From CALBZH01 sp964538515 (GTDB lineage Bacteria; Desulfobacterota; Syntrophobacteria; Syntrophobacterales; Syntrophobacteraceae): a stretch of 50,114 nt of DNA. The notes under the pieces were generated by a model. The model was given only the letters and a program-made list of their open reading frames with translations, ran no database searches and was not told where the DNA came from. The position numbers and the translations under genes were made by a program. Positions 8,469 through 16,972 of the stretch are shown one piece after another. Each line of letters opens with the position of its first letter. The first letter of the stretch is position 1. Location: assembly GCA_964538515.1 (NCBI GenBank), contig CAZIEW010000036.1, positions 1 through 50,114 of the forward strand, in the 5' to 3' direction.

Positions 8469-8957
8469 ATGACTAAAGAGATTTCCAGAAAAATGCGCTG
8501 GATTGCAGGGTTGATGCTGTGCATGGGACTCATGCGCGGAGCTCCCGCAATCGCGGCTGAGCGCGGCATAAACCCTCCGGGGCCCTGGATCGTCAGCGAA
8601 GGACGTCCCGCGCCCTGGGTGACGTCGATCATGGCCGAGACGCTGGATGAATCCATGCTCCTTGGGAGTCCGGTCGAGTTCTGGGCGTCGGAAGTCAGCT
8701 CTCCATCCGTCCTGGGATGTCGTGATGCCCGCTACGAAAGGGTACAGCTCTCGCCAGAGGGTCTGTTTCAGGGGCATCTCCCCCCTCCCGCGGAAAGTTC
8801 GGCAACCGATCTCGGCTTCTCGACGTTTCCCGTTCCAACCGTGAGGGTCACCTGCGCAACCGGCGTGTATGACTATCACCAAGTGAATCGAGACAAATTT
8901 CTCATCGCGGTTGACAACGTCATTTGGACCCTGGTTCCCGCACGGTCCAACCCCTGA
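8469..8957 (+). CDS. Exported hypothetical protein
   Basis: A 162-residue protein with a signal peptide (RKMRWIAGLMLCMGL, cleavage likely after AIAA near residue 30). The ATG at 8469 is chosen because AGGAG lies about ten bases upstream and the signal peptide begins there; the frame is open further upstream without coding character. The mature part has two cysteines (VLGCRDARYE and VTCATGVYDY) that may form a disulfide, and it ends in a beta-like stretch, FLIAVDNVIWTLVP. No family is recognised. It sits 41 bases before the aminotransferase gene on the same strand, but a shared role is not obvious. Confidence 0.65.
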   Translation: MTKEISRKMRWIAGLMLCMGLMRGAPAIAAERGINPPGPWIVSEGRPAPWVTSIMAETLDESMLLGSPVEFWASEVSSPSVLGCRDARYERVQLSPEGLFQGHLPPPAESSATDLGFSTFPVPTVRVTCATGVYDYHQVNRDKFLIAVDNVIWTLVPARSNP

Positions 8958-8998
8958 CCCGGAGGAGAGGGCTTTCTCTGGAAGGAGTGGATTCCAAC

Positions 8999-10162
8999 AT
9001 GCAGTTCATCGACCTTGCATCGCAACAGAAGCGCATCAGGCATGACATCGAGGTGCGCTTAAGGAAAGTCCTGGATCACGGCCAGTATATCATGGGACCG
9101 GAGGTTTTCGAGCTGGAGAGAGCGCTTGCCGAGTATGTGTCCATGCCCCATGCCCTGAGCTGTGCCTCCGGTACGGACGCGCTCCTCATTGCTCTCATGG
9201 CCCAGGATGTTCAGCCGGGAGACGCCGTCTTCACCACGCCTTTCACCTTCATGGCGACGGCCGAGGTGATTGCCTTGCTCCGGGCGACTCCGGTCTTCGT
9301 GGACATCGACCCGGTGACGTTCAACATGGATCCGGCCAAGCTTGCGCAGGCGATCCATGCCGTTGAATCCGGCGACGCATCCCATCACCCCCTGCCGCGA
9401 GGTGCCGTCGGCTGGGGGCTTCGGAGCCGGGGAGTCATTGCCGTGGACCTGTTTGGCCTGCCTGCCGATTACGGTCAAATCATTCCCCTCGCCCAGTCCC
9501 ATGGGCTGTTCGTGATCGAGGATGCCGCCCAGTCGTTCGGGGCCCAAATGGGAGGCCGAAAGGCCTGTGGGCTTTCGGGGCTCACGTGCACCTCCTTTTT
9601 CCCCGCGAAGCCGTTGGGAGGGTACGGCGATGGGGGCATGTGCTTCACGGACGACGAGGAGCTCCTGGAGTTGATGCGATCTATCCGCATCCACGGCCAG
9701 GGAGCAGACAAATACGAAAATGTCCGGATCGGCATCAACGGCCGTCTCGACACCCTCCAGGCCGCCGTTCTCCTGGCGAAGTTTTCGATTTTCGAGGAGG
9801 AAGTCCAGCTGAGGCAGGAGGCTGCCGCACGCTATACACAGCTTCTCGGTGAGCTGGAAGTGGATCTGCTCCCGCCCTTTGTTCCTCCGGGTTGGTTGTC
9901 GGCCTGGGCTCAGTATTCGGTCCTGGCGCGAGACGAGCGCCACCGGGCTGAATGCCTGGATCGGCTGCGTGCGGCCGGGATTCCCAGCGCCATCTATTAT
10001 CCCAAGCCACTCCACCGTCAACGGGCCTTCAGGGATCTGGACTATCGGGAGGGCGATTTCCCGGTGAGCGAAAACTGCGCCCGAAGGATCTTCAGCCTCC
10101 CCATGCACCCTTACCTCAAGGCCGAAGACCAGGAGCGGATCTGCCGGACCCTGAAGGGGTAG
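8999..10162 (+). CDS. wbpE: DegT/DnrJ/EryC1/StrS sugar aminotransferase, WbpE-like
   Basis: A 387-residue PLP enzyme of the nucleotide-sugar aminotransferase family. The N-terminus (MQFIDLASQQKRI, VLDHGQYIMGPEV), the CASGTDAL phosphate-binding segment, EDAAQSFGA (Asp175) and the Schiff-base lysine in TSFFPAKPLGGYGDGG (Lys204) are all present. The overall pattern is closest in memory to WbpE/WlbC, which make UDP-GlcNAc(3NH2)A for O-antigen. A short Gly/His-rich insertion near residues 123-144 is not in the Pseudomonas enzyme as I recall it. The ATG at 8999 has GGAAGGAG upstream. No other sugar-nucleotide genes of that pathway are adjacent, so the exact substrate is inferred. Its 3' end overlaps the convergent methyltransferase by 47 bases. 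Confidence 0.88.
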   Translation: MQFIDLASQQKRIRHDIEVRLRKVLDHGQYIMGPEVFELERALAEYVSMPHALSCASGTDALLIALMAQDVQPGDAVFTTPFTFMATAEVIALLRATPVFVDIDPVTFNMDPAKLAQAIHAVESGDASHHPLPRGAVGWGLRSRGVIAVDLFGLPADYGQIIPLAQSHGLFVIEDAAQSFGAQMGGRKACGLSGLTCTSFFPAKPLGGYGDGGMCFTDDEELLELMRSIRIHGQGADKYENVRIGINGRLDTLQAAVLLAKFSIFEEEVQLRQEAAARYTQLLGELEVDLLPPFVPPGWLSAWAQYSVLARDERHRAECLDRLRAAGIPSAIYYPKPLHRQRAFRDLDYREGDFPVSENCARRIFSLPMHPYLKAEDQERICRTLKG

Positions 10163-10712
10163 TGTACAACGCCAATCGCTCCCTCCCGCAGGAGAGGCGA
10201 TCTTGGAGCGTCAGCCTTTCTGGCGGCAGGTGCGGCCCGTAGACCAGGAGCGTCCCGCGCCAGGCAGCTTCCGCGAGGATTGCCTCCAGGCGGGTCATGG
10301 GCTTGTCGGGGTAAACGAACAGGCAATCCGCCTTCGTGATCTGCTGGCTGGTGAAGTCCCCGCAAATGAAATCCACTCGGCGCTGCAGCCCGAGCGCAAC
10401 GCTTGCGTCGCGTCCGGCGCGGCAAAGGTCCGCGTCGATCTCGATGCCCACGACATGAGTGAAAAGCGAGGCAGCGCAGGCGACCACCCCGTCACCGCAG
10501 CCCAGGTCGACCAGCAGCTTGAACCTGCTTAGGTCGATGCGCCGAAAAAAATAGTAAAGATGCTCCGGACGGGAGCTCGCCCAGGCGCCCAGGACCGTGT
10601 CTCGGTACAGGCGCTGTCCGGACCCTTCCCAGACGGCGTACTGCCTGCGGTAGTAGCGGAGGATGGCAAGGAAGCGGCGTGTGCGCGATCGCTCGGAGTC
10701 AGGGTTGCGCAC
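10116..10712 (-). CDS. SAM-dependent methyltransferase
   Basis: A 198-residue class I methyltransferase. The SAM-binding motif is LLVDLGCGDGVVACAAS, followed by the acidic motif VVGIEID and then DFICGDF. The N-terminal helix RFLAILRYYRRQYAVWEGSG is typical of small methyltransferases related to Met-10+/DOT1-like enzymes; the substrate is unknown. The GTG at 10712 is chosen because it overlaps the stop of the upstream hexapeptide gene (14-base overlap), suggesting translational coupling, although no strong ribosome site is visible. The frame is open further upstream but only as a shadow of that gene. The C-terminus runs 47 bases into the 3' end of the convergent aminotransferase gene. Confidence 0.8.
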   Translation of the reverse strand: MRNPDSERSRTRRFLAILRYYRRQYAVWEGSGQRLYRDTVLGAWASSRPEHLYYFFRRIDLSRFKLLVDLGCGDGVVACAASLFTHVVGIEIDADLCRAGRDASVALGLQRRVDFICGDFTSQQITKADCLFVYPDKPMTRLEAILAEAAWRGTLLVYGPHLPPERLTLQDRLSCGRERLALYTTPSGSGRSAPGLRP

Positions 10713-11508
10713 GGAGGATCGTCCATGGGCCGTAATAGCCAGGGGCCACCGAGGTGAGGGGCCAGACGAGGCTTCCAGTCCCGAGAATGGTTCCCGGGTT
10801 CGTGACCGTGTTGCAGCCGATCTCGACACTGTCGCCCAGGATCGCGCCGAGCTTCCGCAGCCCGGTATCGAGCGACTCACCGGAAACCCGCACCCGGATG
10901 CTGTCCCCGCTGAGCTTCAGATTCGCCAGCTTGGTTCCTGCGCCGAGGTTGCTCGCAGCCCCCAGGATGCTGTCCCCGATGTAAGCGAAATGTCCTGCCT
11001 TGGCTCCGTTCAGCATGATGCTGGACTTGATTTCCGTCGTGTGTCCGATCACGCAGCCGGTTCCCGTGAGGCATTTGCCTCTCACGTAAGCCCCCTGTCG
11101 GATTTCCGTGCTCCCGCCGATGATGGTCGGCCCCTTGATGAGAGCCCCGGGCTCGATGACTGCTCCAGGCCCCAGCGATACCGTGTCGTCCCAGATCACA
11201 CTCCCGGCGTAGAGAACCGTGGCATCGCCGACTTCCTGGCCTTCGATGCGCACCTTGAGCGTCCCCTTGGTGGCGTCTCCCCCAAGCACTTGGAACCCGT
11301 TCCGCCACACACGACCCTGCCAGAGAACCAGGGTCTCGGGCAACGGTTTTTGAAAACAGTCGATGTCCCCGACATTGGGTGTCAGGTGTGCCGCAAGATA
11401 GCTCGGCAGTCGGGAGAGCGCCTCCCAGACGTGCTCGCACGAGTCGAACAGGTCCCGATGTGCAAAGGGGGTCAGGTCGAAAAAATGGTCCGGTTTCAGG
11501 ATGTCCAT
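10699..11508 (-). CDS. Left-handed beta-helix (hexapeptide repeat) protein, GlmU C-domain-like
   Basis: A 269-residue protein built largely from hexapeptide repeats. Examples are SVIWDDTVSLGPGAVIEPGALIKG, TIIGGSTEIRQGAYVRG and DSVEIGCNTVTNPGTILG. The repeats resemble the C-terminal half of GlmU and of nucleotidyltransferase-linked acyltransferases, but no nucleotidyltransferase domain is present. The first 80 residues form a separate N-terminal region (FFDLTPFAHRDLFDSCEHVWEAL) that recalls stand-alone proteins annotated as sugar-phosphate nucleotidyltransferase-like. A sugar-nucleotide acyltransferase role is plausible but unproven. The ATG at 11508 is preferred to one 54 bases upstream because MDILKPDHFF is the natural beginning. 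It overlaps the methyltransferase start. Confidence 0.8.
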   Translation of the reverse strand: MDILKPDHFFDLTPFAHRDLFDSCEHVWEALSRLPSYLAAHLTPNVGDIDCFQKPLPETLVLWQGRVWRNGFQVLGGDATKGTLKVRIEGQEVGDATVLYAGSVIWDDTVSLGPGAVIEPGALIKGPTIIGGSTEIRQGAYVRGKCLTGTGCVIGHTTEIKSSIMLNGAKAGHFAYIGDSILGAASNLGAGTKLANLKLSGDSIRVRVSGESLDTGLRKLGAILGDSVEIGCNTVTNPGTILGTGSLVWPLTSVAPGYYGPWTILRAQP

Positions 11509-11616
11509 GGGCTTCCGCCTGTCATGAATCGTTGGGGTGAGACGGCTCCGTGACACCGCCACACAAGCATGCGCACGCTCTTGTGTGGGGCGGTGCGCTC
11601 CATTGAGGCAGGCCGG

Positions 11617-12057
11617 CTACCCCCGGCTCTTCGCCAGCTTCGTATGCTCAATTTTGGTGCATTTGCTCATCACAACGGAGAGGCCGGCCGCCCTGGCTTT
11701 CTCCGCGGACCCGTTGTGGCAGAGGCCGAGCTGCATCCAGACGCACCGTGCCTTGACCTCGATGGCTTCATCCACAACCGATGGGATAACATCGACATTG
11801 CGAAAGATGTCCACAATGTCGATGGGCACGGGTACGGATTTGAGGTCGGGGTAGCACGGCTCACCAAGGACTTCCTTGTACTTGGGATTCACCGGGATCA
11901 TGGTGTAACCGTGCTCTTTGAGGTACTTGGCCACCTTGTGGCTGTCGCGGTCTTCCTTGTGGGAGATTCCCACCACCGCGATGGTCTTCGCCGTTTCCAG
12001 AATGTCCGCGACTTCCTGGTCGGTCGCATTGGTGACCGGCATTTCACATTCGCTCAT
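11617..12057 (-). CDS. CoA-binding domain protein, YccU family
   Basis: A 146-residue Rossmann-fold protein. It contains the CoA-binding pattern TIAVVGISHKEDRDSHKVAKYLKEHGY, then IPVNPKYKEVLGEPCYPDL and a run ending in MQLGLCHNGSAEKARAAGLSVVMSKC. Members of this family (YccU and relatives, like the N-terminal domain of succinyl-CoA synthetase alpha) bind CoA or a nucleotide. The physiological role is not settled. The start at 12057 has an excellent ribosome site (GGGAGGAAAGCC then ATG). The gene is divergent from ftsH, with about 260 bases between the two starts. Confidence 0.88.
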   Translation of the reverse strand: MSECEMPVTNATDQEVADILETAKTIAVVGISHKEDRDSHKVAKYLKEHGYTMIPVNPKYKEVLGEPCYPDLKSVPVPIDIVDIFRNVDVIPSVVDEAIEVKARCVWMQLGLCHNGSAEKARAAGLSVVMSKCTKIEHTKLAKSRG

Positions 12058-12197
12058 GGCTTTCCTCCCTGGGACCCGCCGGTGTCCGGTTCCGGGTCCG
12101 GAGTTGATTCTTGTCCTCACCTTCGTGCTGCACCCATAGCTCACAATAATGAAACCCCTGGAGAGGGTCAAGAAAGCAGAAGGTCCGACGCCCATCT

Positions 12198-12225
12198 TTG
12201 CAATGGCGGTGTTTTGTACTATAAG
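12198..12225 (+). promoter_or_regulatory. Putative sigma-70-type promoter for ftsH
   Basis: TTGCAA (12198-12203) and TATAAG (12220-12225) are separated by 16 bases, and the ftsH start is about 90 bases further on. The match to the housekeeping consensus is fair, and the position in the divergent spacer between the CoA-binding protein and ftsH supports it. No transcription data are available. Confidence 0.4.
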
Positions 12226-12316
12226 TTTTCAGCATCCTCCGAAAAGGAGAGGGATTGGATCGCCGCAGGAATGTCGCCTCACTGATGCACGGAAGGGGGC
12301 CACCAGAGGAGCAGGC

Positions 12317-14299
12317 ATGGCACAGAAACGAGAATCGGGCTCGACCCCGTTCGACAAGATCGTGAAACGCGTCCGGCCTCCCTCAGGTGACAGCGGTGAC
12401 TCACGGAATTCCGATCCTTCCCAGCGGAGGCTCCATTTTTCCATCTGGATTTTTATCGGTCTGCTGGTCGTGTTCATGCTGGTCCAGAGCCAGATGGCGG
12501 AGCCCGAGCGCGACAGGATTCCCTATTCCGAGCTCAAGCAGCTGGTGGCCGAGGGGAAGGTCTTCAACCTCGTGATCGGACCCGAGCGCATTCGAGGGGC
12601 TATCAAGGACGAAAAGACACCGGGTAAAACGTTCGTGACGCAGCGGGTGGAGGATCCCGAGCTCGTCCAGCTGCTCGACAAAAAAGGGATCAACTACACC
12701 GGCCAGGCCGAGAACAAATGGATCGGCGGCCTGATTTCGTGGCTGCTGCCCATCGCGCTCCTGGTCATCTTCTGGAGCTTCCTGATTCGCCGCATGGGCG
12801 GCGGACCCCAGGGAGTGCTCTCCGTCGGCAAGGCGCGCGTTCGGGTTTTCGCGGAAAAAGACATTCAGGTGACCTTCGGGGATGTCGCGGGAATCGACGA
12901 AGCGAAACAGGAGCTGGAAGAGATCGTTGCGTTTTTGAAGACACCCGAGAAATTCCAGCGCTTAGGCGGCCGGATCCCCAAAGGGGTTTTGCTGGTGGGT
13001 GCCCCGGGGACGGGCAAGACGCTGCTGGCCAAAGCGGTCGCCGGAGAAGCGGGGGTTCCCTTCTTCAGCATGAGCGGCTCCGAGTTCGTCGAGATGTTTG
13101 TGGGCGTCGGGGCGGCGCGCGTCCGGGACCTGTTCGGGCAGGCCAAGGAGCAGGCGCCGTGCATCATCTTTGTCGACGAGCTGGATGCCTTGGGCAAGGC
13201 GCGCGGGCTCAACCCCATCCACAGCCACGACGAGCGCGAGCAGACCTTGAACCAGCTCCTGGTTGAAATGGACGGCTTCGATCCCAGCGCCGGCGTGATC
13301 ATCATGGCGGCCACCAACCGTCCCGAGATTCTGGACCCTGCCTTGCTCCGGCCCGGACGCTTCGACCGGCACGTGGCGATTGACAAGCCGGATATCCGCG
13401 GCCGGGAGGCCATTCTCAAGATCCACACGAAGAACGTCATCCTGGGGTCGGACGTCGATCTCAATCGCATCGCCACCATGACCCCCGGGTTCGTCGGCGC
13501 CGACCTCGCCAACCTCGTGAACGAAGCGGCGCTGTTCGCGGCCCGCCACGATCACGAGCACGTCACCATGGCCGATTTTCAGGAGGCCGCCGACCGGATC
13601 ATCGGCGGGCTCGAGAAGAAAAACCGCGCCATGAATCCCAAAGAGAAGGAAATCGTCGCCTACCACGAATCGGGGCACGCCATTGTCGCCATGGTGCTTC
13701 CCAACACGGACCCGGTCCACAAGGTGTCGATCATTCCGCGCGGGATCGGGGCGCTCGGCTACACGCAGCAGCTTCCGACCGAAGACCGGTACCTCATGAC
13801 GCGCCAGGAGCTGCTCGATCGCCTCCAGGTGCTGCTTGGCGGCCGGGTCTCCGAGGAGATGATCTTCGGCGACGTCTCGACGGGGGCCCAAAACGATCTG
13901 CAGCGGGCCACGGACATCGCGCGGAGCATGGTGACGGAATACGGGATGAGCGAGAAGCTGGGGCCTCAGACCTACACGCGGGATCCGCGCTCCGCCCACC
14001 TGGACCTCGGTCTCCGAGCCCGGGAGCGGGAATACAGCGAGCGCACGGCCCAGGAGATCGACGAGGAGATCACGCGGATCGTGAGCGAAGCGCACCAGCA
14101 CGTTCACGTGATCCTTTGTCAGCAGAAGGACTGCCTCCAAAATCTGGCCAAGATCCTTCTGGAGAAGGAAGTGATCGAGGGTGATGAGCTCCGCCAATTC
14201 GCGGATACGGTACGCGAGCGGAGCGGGCAGATTGCGAAAAATGCCGAGGGGGATCAGGGGCGCACGTGCCGCAATCCGCAGGGAATTTCATTTCAGTAG
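12317..14299 (+). CDS. ftsH: ATP-dependent zinc metalloprotease FtsH
   Basis: A 660-residue membrane AAA+ protease that degrades misfolded or short-lived membrane and cytosolic proteins. Two TM segments flank a small extracytoplasmic domain (about 41-57 and 137-157). The AAA module has Walker A GAPGTGKT (228-235), the pore loop near EMFVGVGAARVRDL, Walker B IIFVDELD and the SRH LDPALLRPGRFDRHV. The protease site is HESGH (450-454), with a downstream GDVSTGAQNDL supplying the third zinc ligand. The pre-Walker-B loop reads ARGLNPIHSHDEREQ rather than the more usual Gly-rich form. The ATG at 12317 has AGAGGAG upstream and removes a non-coding-looking extension. The C-terminus is Arg/Gly-rich and short. 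Confidence 0.96.
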   Translation: MAQKRESGSTPFDKIVKRVRPPSGDSGDSRNSDPSQRRLHFSIWIFIGLLVVFMLVQSQMAEPERDRIPYSELKQLVAEGKVFNLVIGPERIRGAIKDEKTPGKTFVTQRVEDPELVQLLDKKGINYTGQAENKWIGGLISWLLPIALLVIFWSFLIRRMGGGPQGVLSVGKARVRVFAEKDIQVTFGDVAGIDEAKQELEEIVAFLKTPEKFQRLGGRIPKGVLLVGAPGTGKTLLAKAVAGEAGVPFFSMSGSEFVEMFVGVGAARVRDLFGQAKEQAPCIIFVDELDALGKARGLNPIHSHDEREQTLNQLLVEMDGFDPSAGVIIMAATNRPEILDPALLRPGRFDRHVAIDKPDIRGREAILKIHTKNVILGSDVDLNRIATMTPGFVGADLANLVNEAALFAARHDHEHVTMADFQEAADRIIGGLEKKNRAMNPKEKEIVAYHESGHAIVAMVLPNTDPVHKVSIIPRGIGALGYTQQLPTEDRYLMTRQELLDRLQVLLGGRVSEEMIFGDVSTGAQNDLQRATDIARSMVTEYGMSEKLGPQTYTRDPRSAHLDLGLRAREREYSERTAQEIDEEITRIVSEAHQHVHVILCQQKDCLQNLAKILLEKEVIEGDELRQFADTVRERSGQIAKNAEGDQGRTCRNPQGISFQ

Positions 14300-14369
14300 G
14301 GCGAAGCGGGGGCGGCGTTGATGCTGCCTGCCGTGCCGTGAGCCTGATGCTGGTCCACGAGGAAAGACG

Positions 14370-14813
14370 ATGGCGGTTTTGGTGGAAGGAATCTCGGTCG
14401 TTATTTTGCGTCAGTCCATCGACAGCAAGTATCCCGGCGGTTGGGGCCATTTCGAGCAGAATACGCGCGAAAAGACATTCTGCGCCGATGACGAGCTGGC
14501 TCGAGTGGGCTTCCAGACCCTGCAGGAGGTGGACGATTACATCGATCACCTCCAGAAGCTGGGGCTTGTCTTTATGCAGGACGAGCAATCCGTGGACATG
14601 GCTATCGTCCACCAACTGCAGGGCATCGCAAGCCCTTGCAGCTGGCTCGAATTCGGTCATGTTCGGCTCAGTGCATCGGGATCGAGAGTGGCGGCGTGTC
14701 GACGCAAGGGAAGCGCGGTCACTCGCCTTGTCACACCCGAGGATTGGCATTACGCAGGATCCTTGAGCGAAATGCTGCGGGTGAAGCCGACGGAGACGGA
14801 ATCCGTCAACTAA
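14370..14813 (+). CDS. Conserved hypothetical protein
   Basis: A 147-residue protein whose beginning, MAVLVEGISVVILRQSIDSKYPGGW, and the segment FCADDELARVGFQTLQEVDDYI recall a small family seen in many proteobacteria with no known function. Later, IVHQLQGIASPCSWLEFGHV is also family-like. It has no signal peptide or membrane segment. The C-terminal 25 residues are polar. It follows ftsH by 70 bases on the same strand and ends before a repeat-rich spacer, so it could be a read-through partner of ftsH. No function is proposed. Confidence 0.7.
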   Translation: MAVLVEGISVVILRQSIDSKYPGGWGHFEQNTREKTFCADDELARVGFQTLQEVDDYIDHLQKLGLVFMQDEQSVDMAIVHQLQGIASPCSWLEFGHVRLSASGSRVAACRRKGSAVTRLVTPEDWHYAGSLSEMLRVKPTETESVN

Positions 14814-14959
14814 TGCCTTTCAAGCCACGCCGGCGGAAGGGGTTGAACTGCCCAGCGACTTCACGTATGGTGAACGTAGCTCCGCGCCGGCCAAGATCAA
14901 CGTTGCACGACGGGGTGCCCGAATCGAGGTGGTTGGCCCTGGGTGCCCGGTTCTGATTG

Positions 14960-15108
14960 CGTCATGCCGGTGCATGCCGGAAATGAGCATGACTCGCAGC
15001 AACAATCTGGACTCCGGCCCAAAGACCGCCGGAATGACGATACTGGAAGTCCTCAACGGGTTTCATTGTTTGGGTGACCTGATGCCATGACGGTTCGCCG
15101 GAATGACG
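14960..15108. repeat. Degenerate inverted-repeat element (CGTCATGCCGG ... CCGGAATGACG)
   Basis: The 359-base gap before nuoE holds a pair of inverted termini, CGTCATGCCGG (14960-14970) and CCGGAATGACG (15029-15039), bounding an 80-base unit. A second right-hand terminus, CCGGAATGACG, lies at 15098-15108. Internal text such as GGACTCCGGCCC fits the widespread family of small dispersed repeats of the type CGTCATTCCGG...CCGGAATGACG found between genes in many proteobacteria. There is no open frame and no transposase. The remainder of the gap is featureless apart from the nuoE ribosome site. Confidence 0.55.
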
Positions 15109-15172
15109 CTCCCTGGGGTTACGGCCACCCGGCTTCGTGGTACCGGCTCGATTTCCGGAGGACGTGCAATCG

Positions 15173-15649
15173 ATGCTGCCGAACGATCTCACCGAAAAAT
15201 TGAGCGCCATGATTGCTCACGGGGCGCACCCTCGTGAGTCCGCCATCGACGTCATGCTCGAGCTTCAGAAGCATTACGGCTATCTGAGCGACGAAGCGGT
15301 GCGGGAAGCGTCCGGCCTGCTCGGCCTGACCCCGCTTGAGCTCGATGAGCTGGCGACCTTTTACGATTTTCTCTACCGGGAGCCGGTCGGCAAGCACGTC
15401 ATTCGCGTCTGCGACAGCACCATCTGCTGGATGGAGGGCGAAGAGCCGCTCGTGGCCCACATACAGCGTCGACTTGGGATCGAAGTCGGCGGGACGACGC
15501 CGGACGGGCTTTTTACGCTCCTTCCGGTCTGCTGCATCGGCTACTGCGACCGAGGCCCTGCCATGCTGATCAGTGGGAAGGTCTACGGCCACCTCACTCC
15601 GGAGAAAGTGGACCGCATCCTGGACCAGCTTCGCAACGGGACGGACTGA
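15173..15649 (+). CDS. nuoE: NADH-quinone oxidoreductase subunit E
   Basis: A 158-residue thioredoxin-like 2Fe-2S subunit of the NADH-oxidising module. The ligands are in the usual Cx4C and Cx3C pairs: Cys80 and Cys85 in VCDSTICW, and Cys121 and Cys125 in CCIGYCDRGP. The helical N-terminal part (SAIDVMLELQKHYGYLSDEAV) is family-typical. The ATG at 15173 is chosen with GGAGG about twelve bases upstream; a GTG at 15137 in the same frame is possible. It is the first gene of the nuo operon and is followed by nuoF after three bases. Its presence with nuoF and nuoG means this complex I has a full NADH input module. Confidence 0.93.
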   Translation: MLPNDLTEKLSAMIAHGAHPRESAIDVMLELQKHYGYLSDEAVREASGLLGLTPLELDELATFYDFLYREPVGKHVIRVCDSTICWMEGEEPLVAHIQRRLGIEVGGTTPDGLFTLLPVCCIGYCDRGPAMLISGKVYGHLTPEKVDRILDQLRNGTD

Positions 15650-15652
15650 CCC

Positions 15653-16951
15653 ATGACCGATTTCCCTCAGATCCTTTTCCAGAACCGCAAGCCGGACCGA
15701 ATCGCAACAATGGAGGAATACCGGGCGAGTGGGGGATACCAGGGACTTGAGCAGACGCTCCGGCAGGGGTCGCCCGCTGAGGTCTTTCGGGCCGTGGATG
15801 CAGCCGGACTGCGAGGGCGCGGGGGCGCGGGGTTTCCGGCCGCGCGCAAGTGGCAGGGTGTGCCCAAGGACGGGGCCTATCCTCGATACCTCGCCGCCAA
15901 TGCGGACGAAATGGAGCCCGGAACCTTCAAAGACCGAGTGCTGATTCACGCCGATCCGCACTTGCTCATCGAAGGGATGACCCTGGCCGCGTACACCTTC
16001 GGAGCGTCAGTGGGCTACATCTTCGTGCGGCCGTCTTACGACAGCGTCGCGGCGATCCTGGAGCGCGAGACCGCGAACGCCCGAAGCGCCGGCTACCTGG
16101 GAGAGAACATCCTCGGGAGCGGCTTTTCATTCGACATCGTGGTGCACCGCAGCGGGGGCCGCTACATCTGCGGCGAGGGTACGGCGCTGCTCCAAGCCCT
16201 CATGGGGAGACGCCCCAATCCGCAAAAGCCCCCTCCCTACCCCACGGTGAAGGGGCTCTGGGGAAAACCGACCGTCGTGAACAACGTGGAGACGCTCGCC
16301 AACGTCCCGCTCATCGTTCGAAACGGGCCGGACTGGTACAAAGGGCTTTCCCGCAGTGCGACCTGCCCGGGTACCAAGCTCTTTTGCGTGAGCGGGCGTG
16401 TCAAGCGGCCGGGCTGCTTCGAGGCTCCCATGGGAACGACGGTCCGCGAGATCATTGACAAATGCGCGGGCGGCGTCCGAGACGGCATGGAGATCAAAGC
16501 CATCCTCCCCGGGGGAGCTTCGACGCGCTTCATGACGCCGGATCTGCTGGACACGGCGATGGATTTCGAGAGCCTCGGGGCCATCGGCCATCGCTTGGGA
16601 ACGGCCGCGATCATGGTCTTCGATCGGGATACGTGCTTGGTGGGGGCGACCCTCAACCTCATCGAGTTCTTCGCACGGGAGTCCTGCGGTTGGTGCACGC
16701 CGTGCCGGGAAGGGCTTCCGTATCTTCGGGATTTGCTCTGGCGCATCGAGCACGGGGAAGGCGAAGAGGGCCATATTCCGCGAATCAAGGCCATGTGTGA
16801 CCATATGTGGAATTCGTTCTGCGCGTTGGCGCCCGGGGCCGCATCCCCGGTCGAAAGCCTTCTCGCCTACTTCGAAGACGAAGTGCGCGAGCACATCGTC
16901 CAGAAGAAATGCCCCTTCGGGAACGGGTCCGGAGGGAATGGACACCGCTGA
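15653..16951 (+). CDS. nuoF: NADH-quinone oxidoreductase subunit F
   Basis: A 432-residue NADH- and FMN-binding subunit. Visible hallmarks are the Gly-rich GLRGRGGAGFPAARKW (FMN/NADH site), ANADEMEPGTFKDR, the SLBB-like middle (GTKLFCVSGRVKRPG) and the N3 4Fe-4S cysteines in ESCGWCTPCREG, with the fourth Cys in NSFCALAPGAASP. NuoF usually has Glu in ANGDESEPGTxKDR; here it reads ANADEMEPG. The protein ends in a Cys/Gly/Asn tail. The gap to nuoE is three bases and to nuoG 21 bases, so the three dehydrogenase-module genes are tightly coupled. Confidence 0.95.
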   Translation: MTDFPQILFQNRKPDRIATMEEYRASGGYQGLEQTLRQGSPAEVFRAVDAAGLRGRGGAGFPAARKWQGVPKDGAYPRYLAANADEMEPGTFKDRVLIHADPHLLIEGMTLAAYTFGASVGYIFVRPSYDSVAAILERETANARSAGYLGENILGSGFSFDIVVHRSGGRYICGEGTALLQALMGRRPNPQKPPPYPTVKGLWGKPTVVNNVETLANVPLIVRNGPDWYKGLSRSATCPGTKLFCVSGRVKRPGCFEAPMGTTVREIIDKCAGGVRDGMEIKAILPGGASTRFMTPDLLDTAMDFESLGAIGHRLGTAAIMVFDRDTCLVGATLNLIEFFARESCGWCTPCREGLPYLRDLLWRIEHGEGEEGHIPRIKAMCDHMWNSFCALAPGAASPVESLLAYFEDEVREHIVQKKCPFGNGSGGNGHR

Positions 16952-16972
16952 GAGCGTGGAGCCTTTAGAGTC

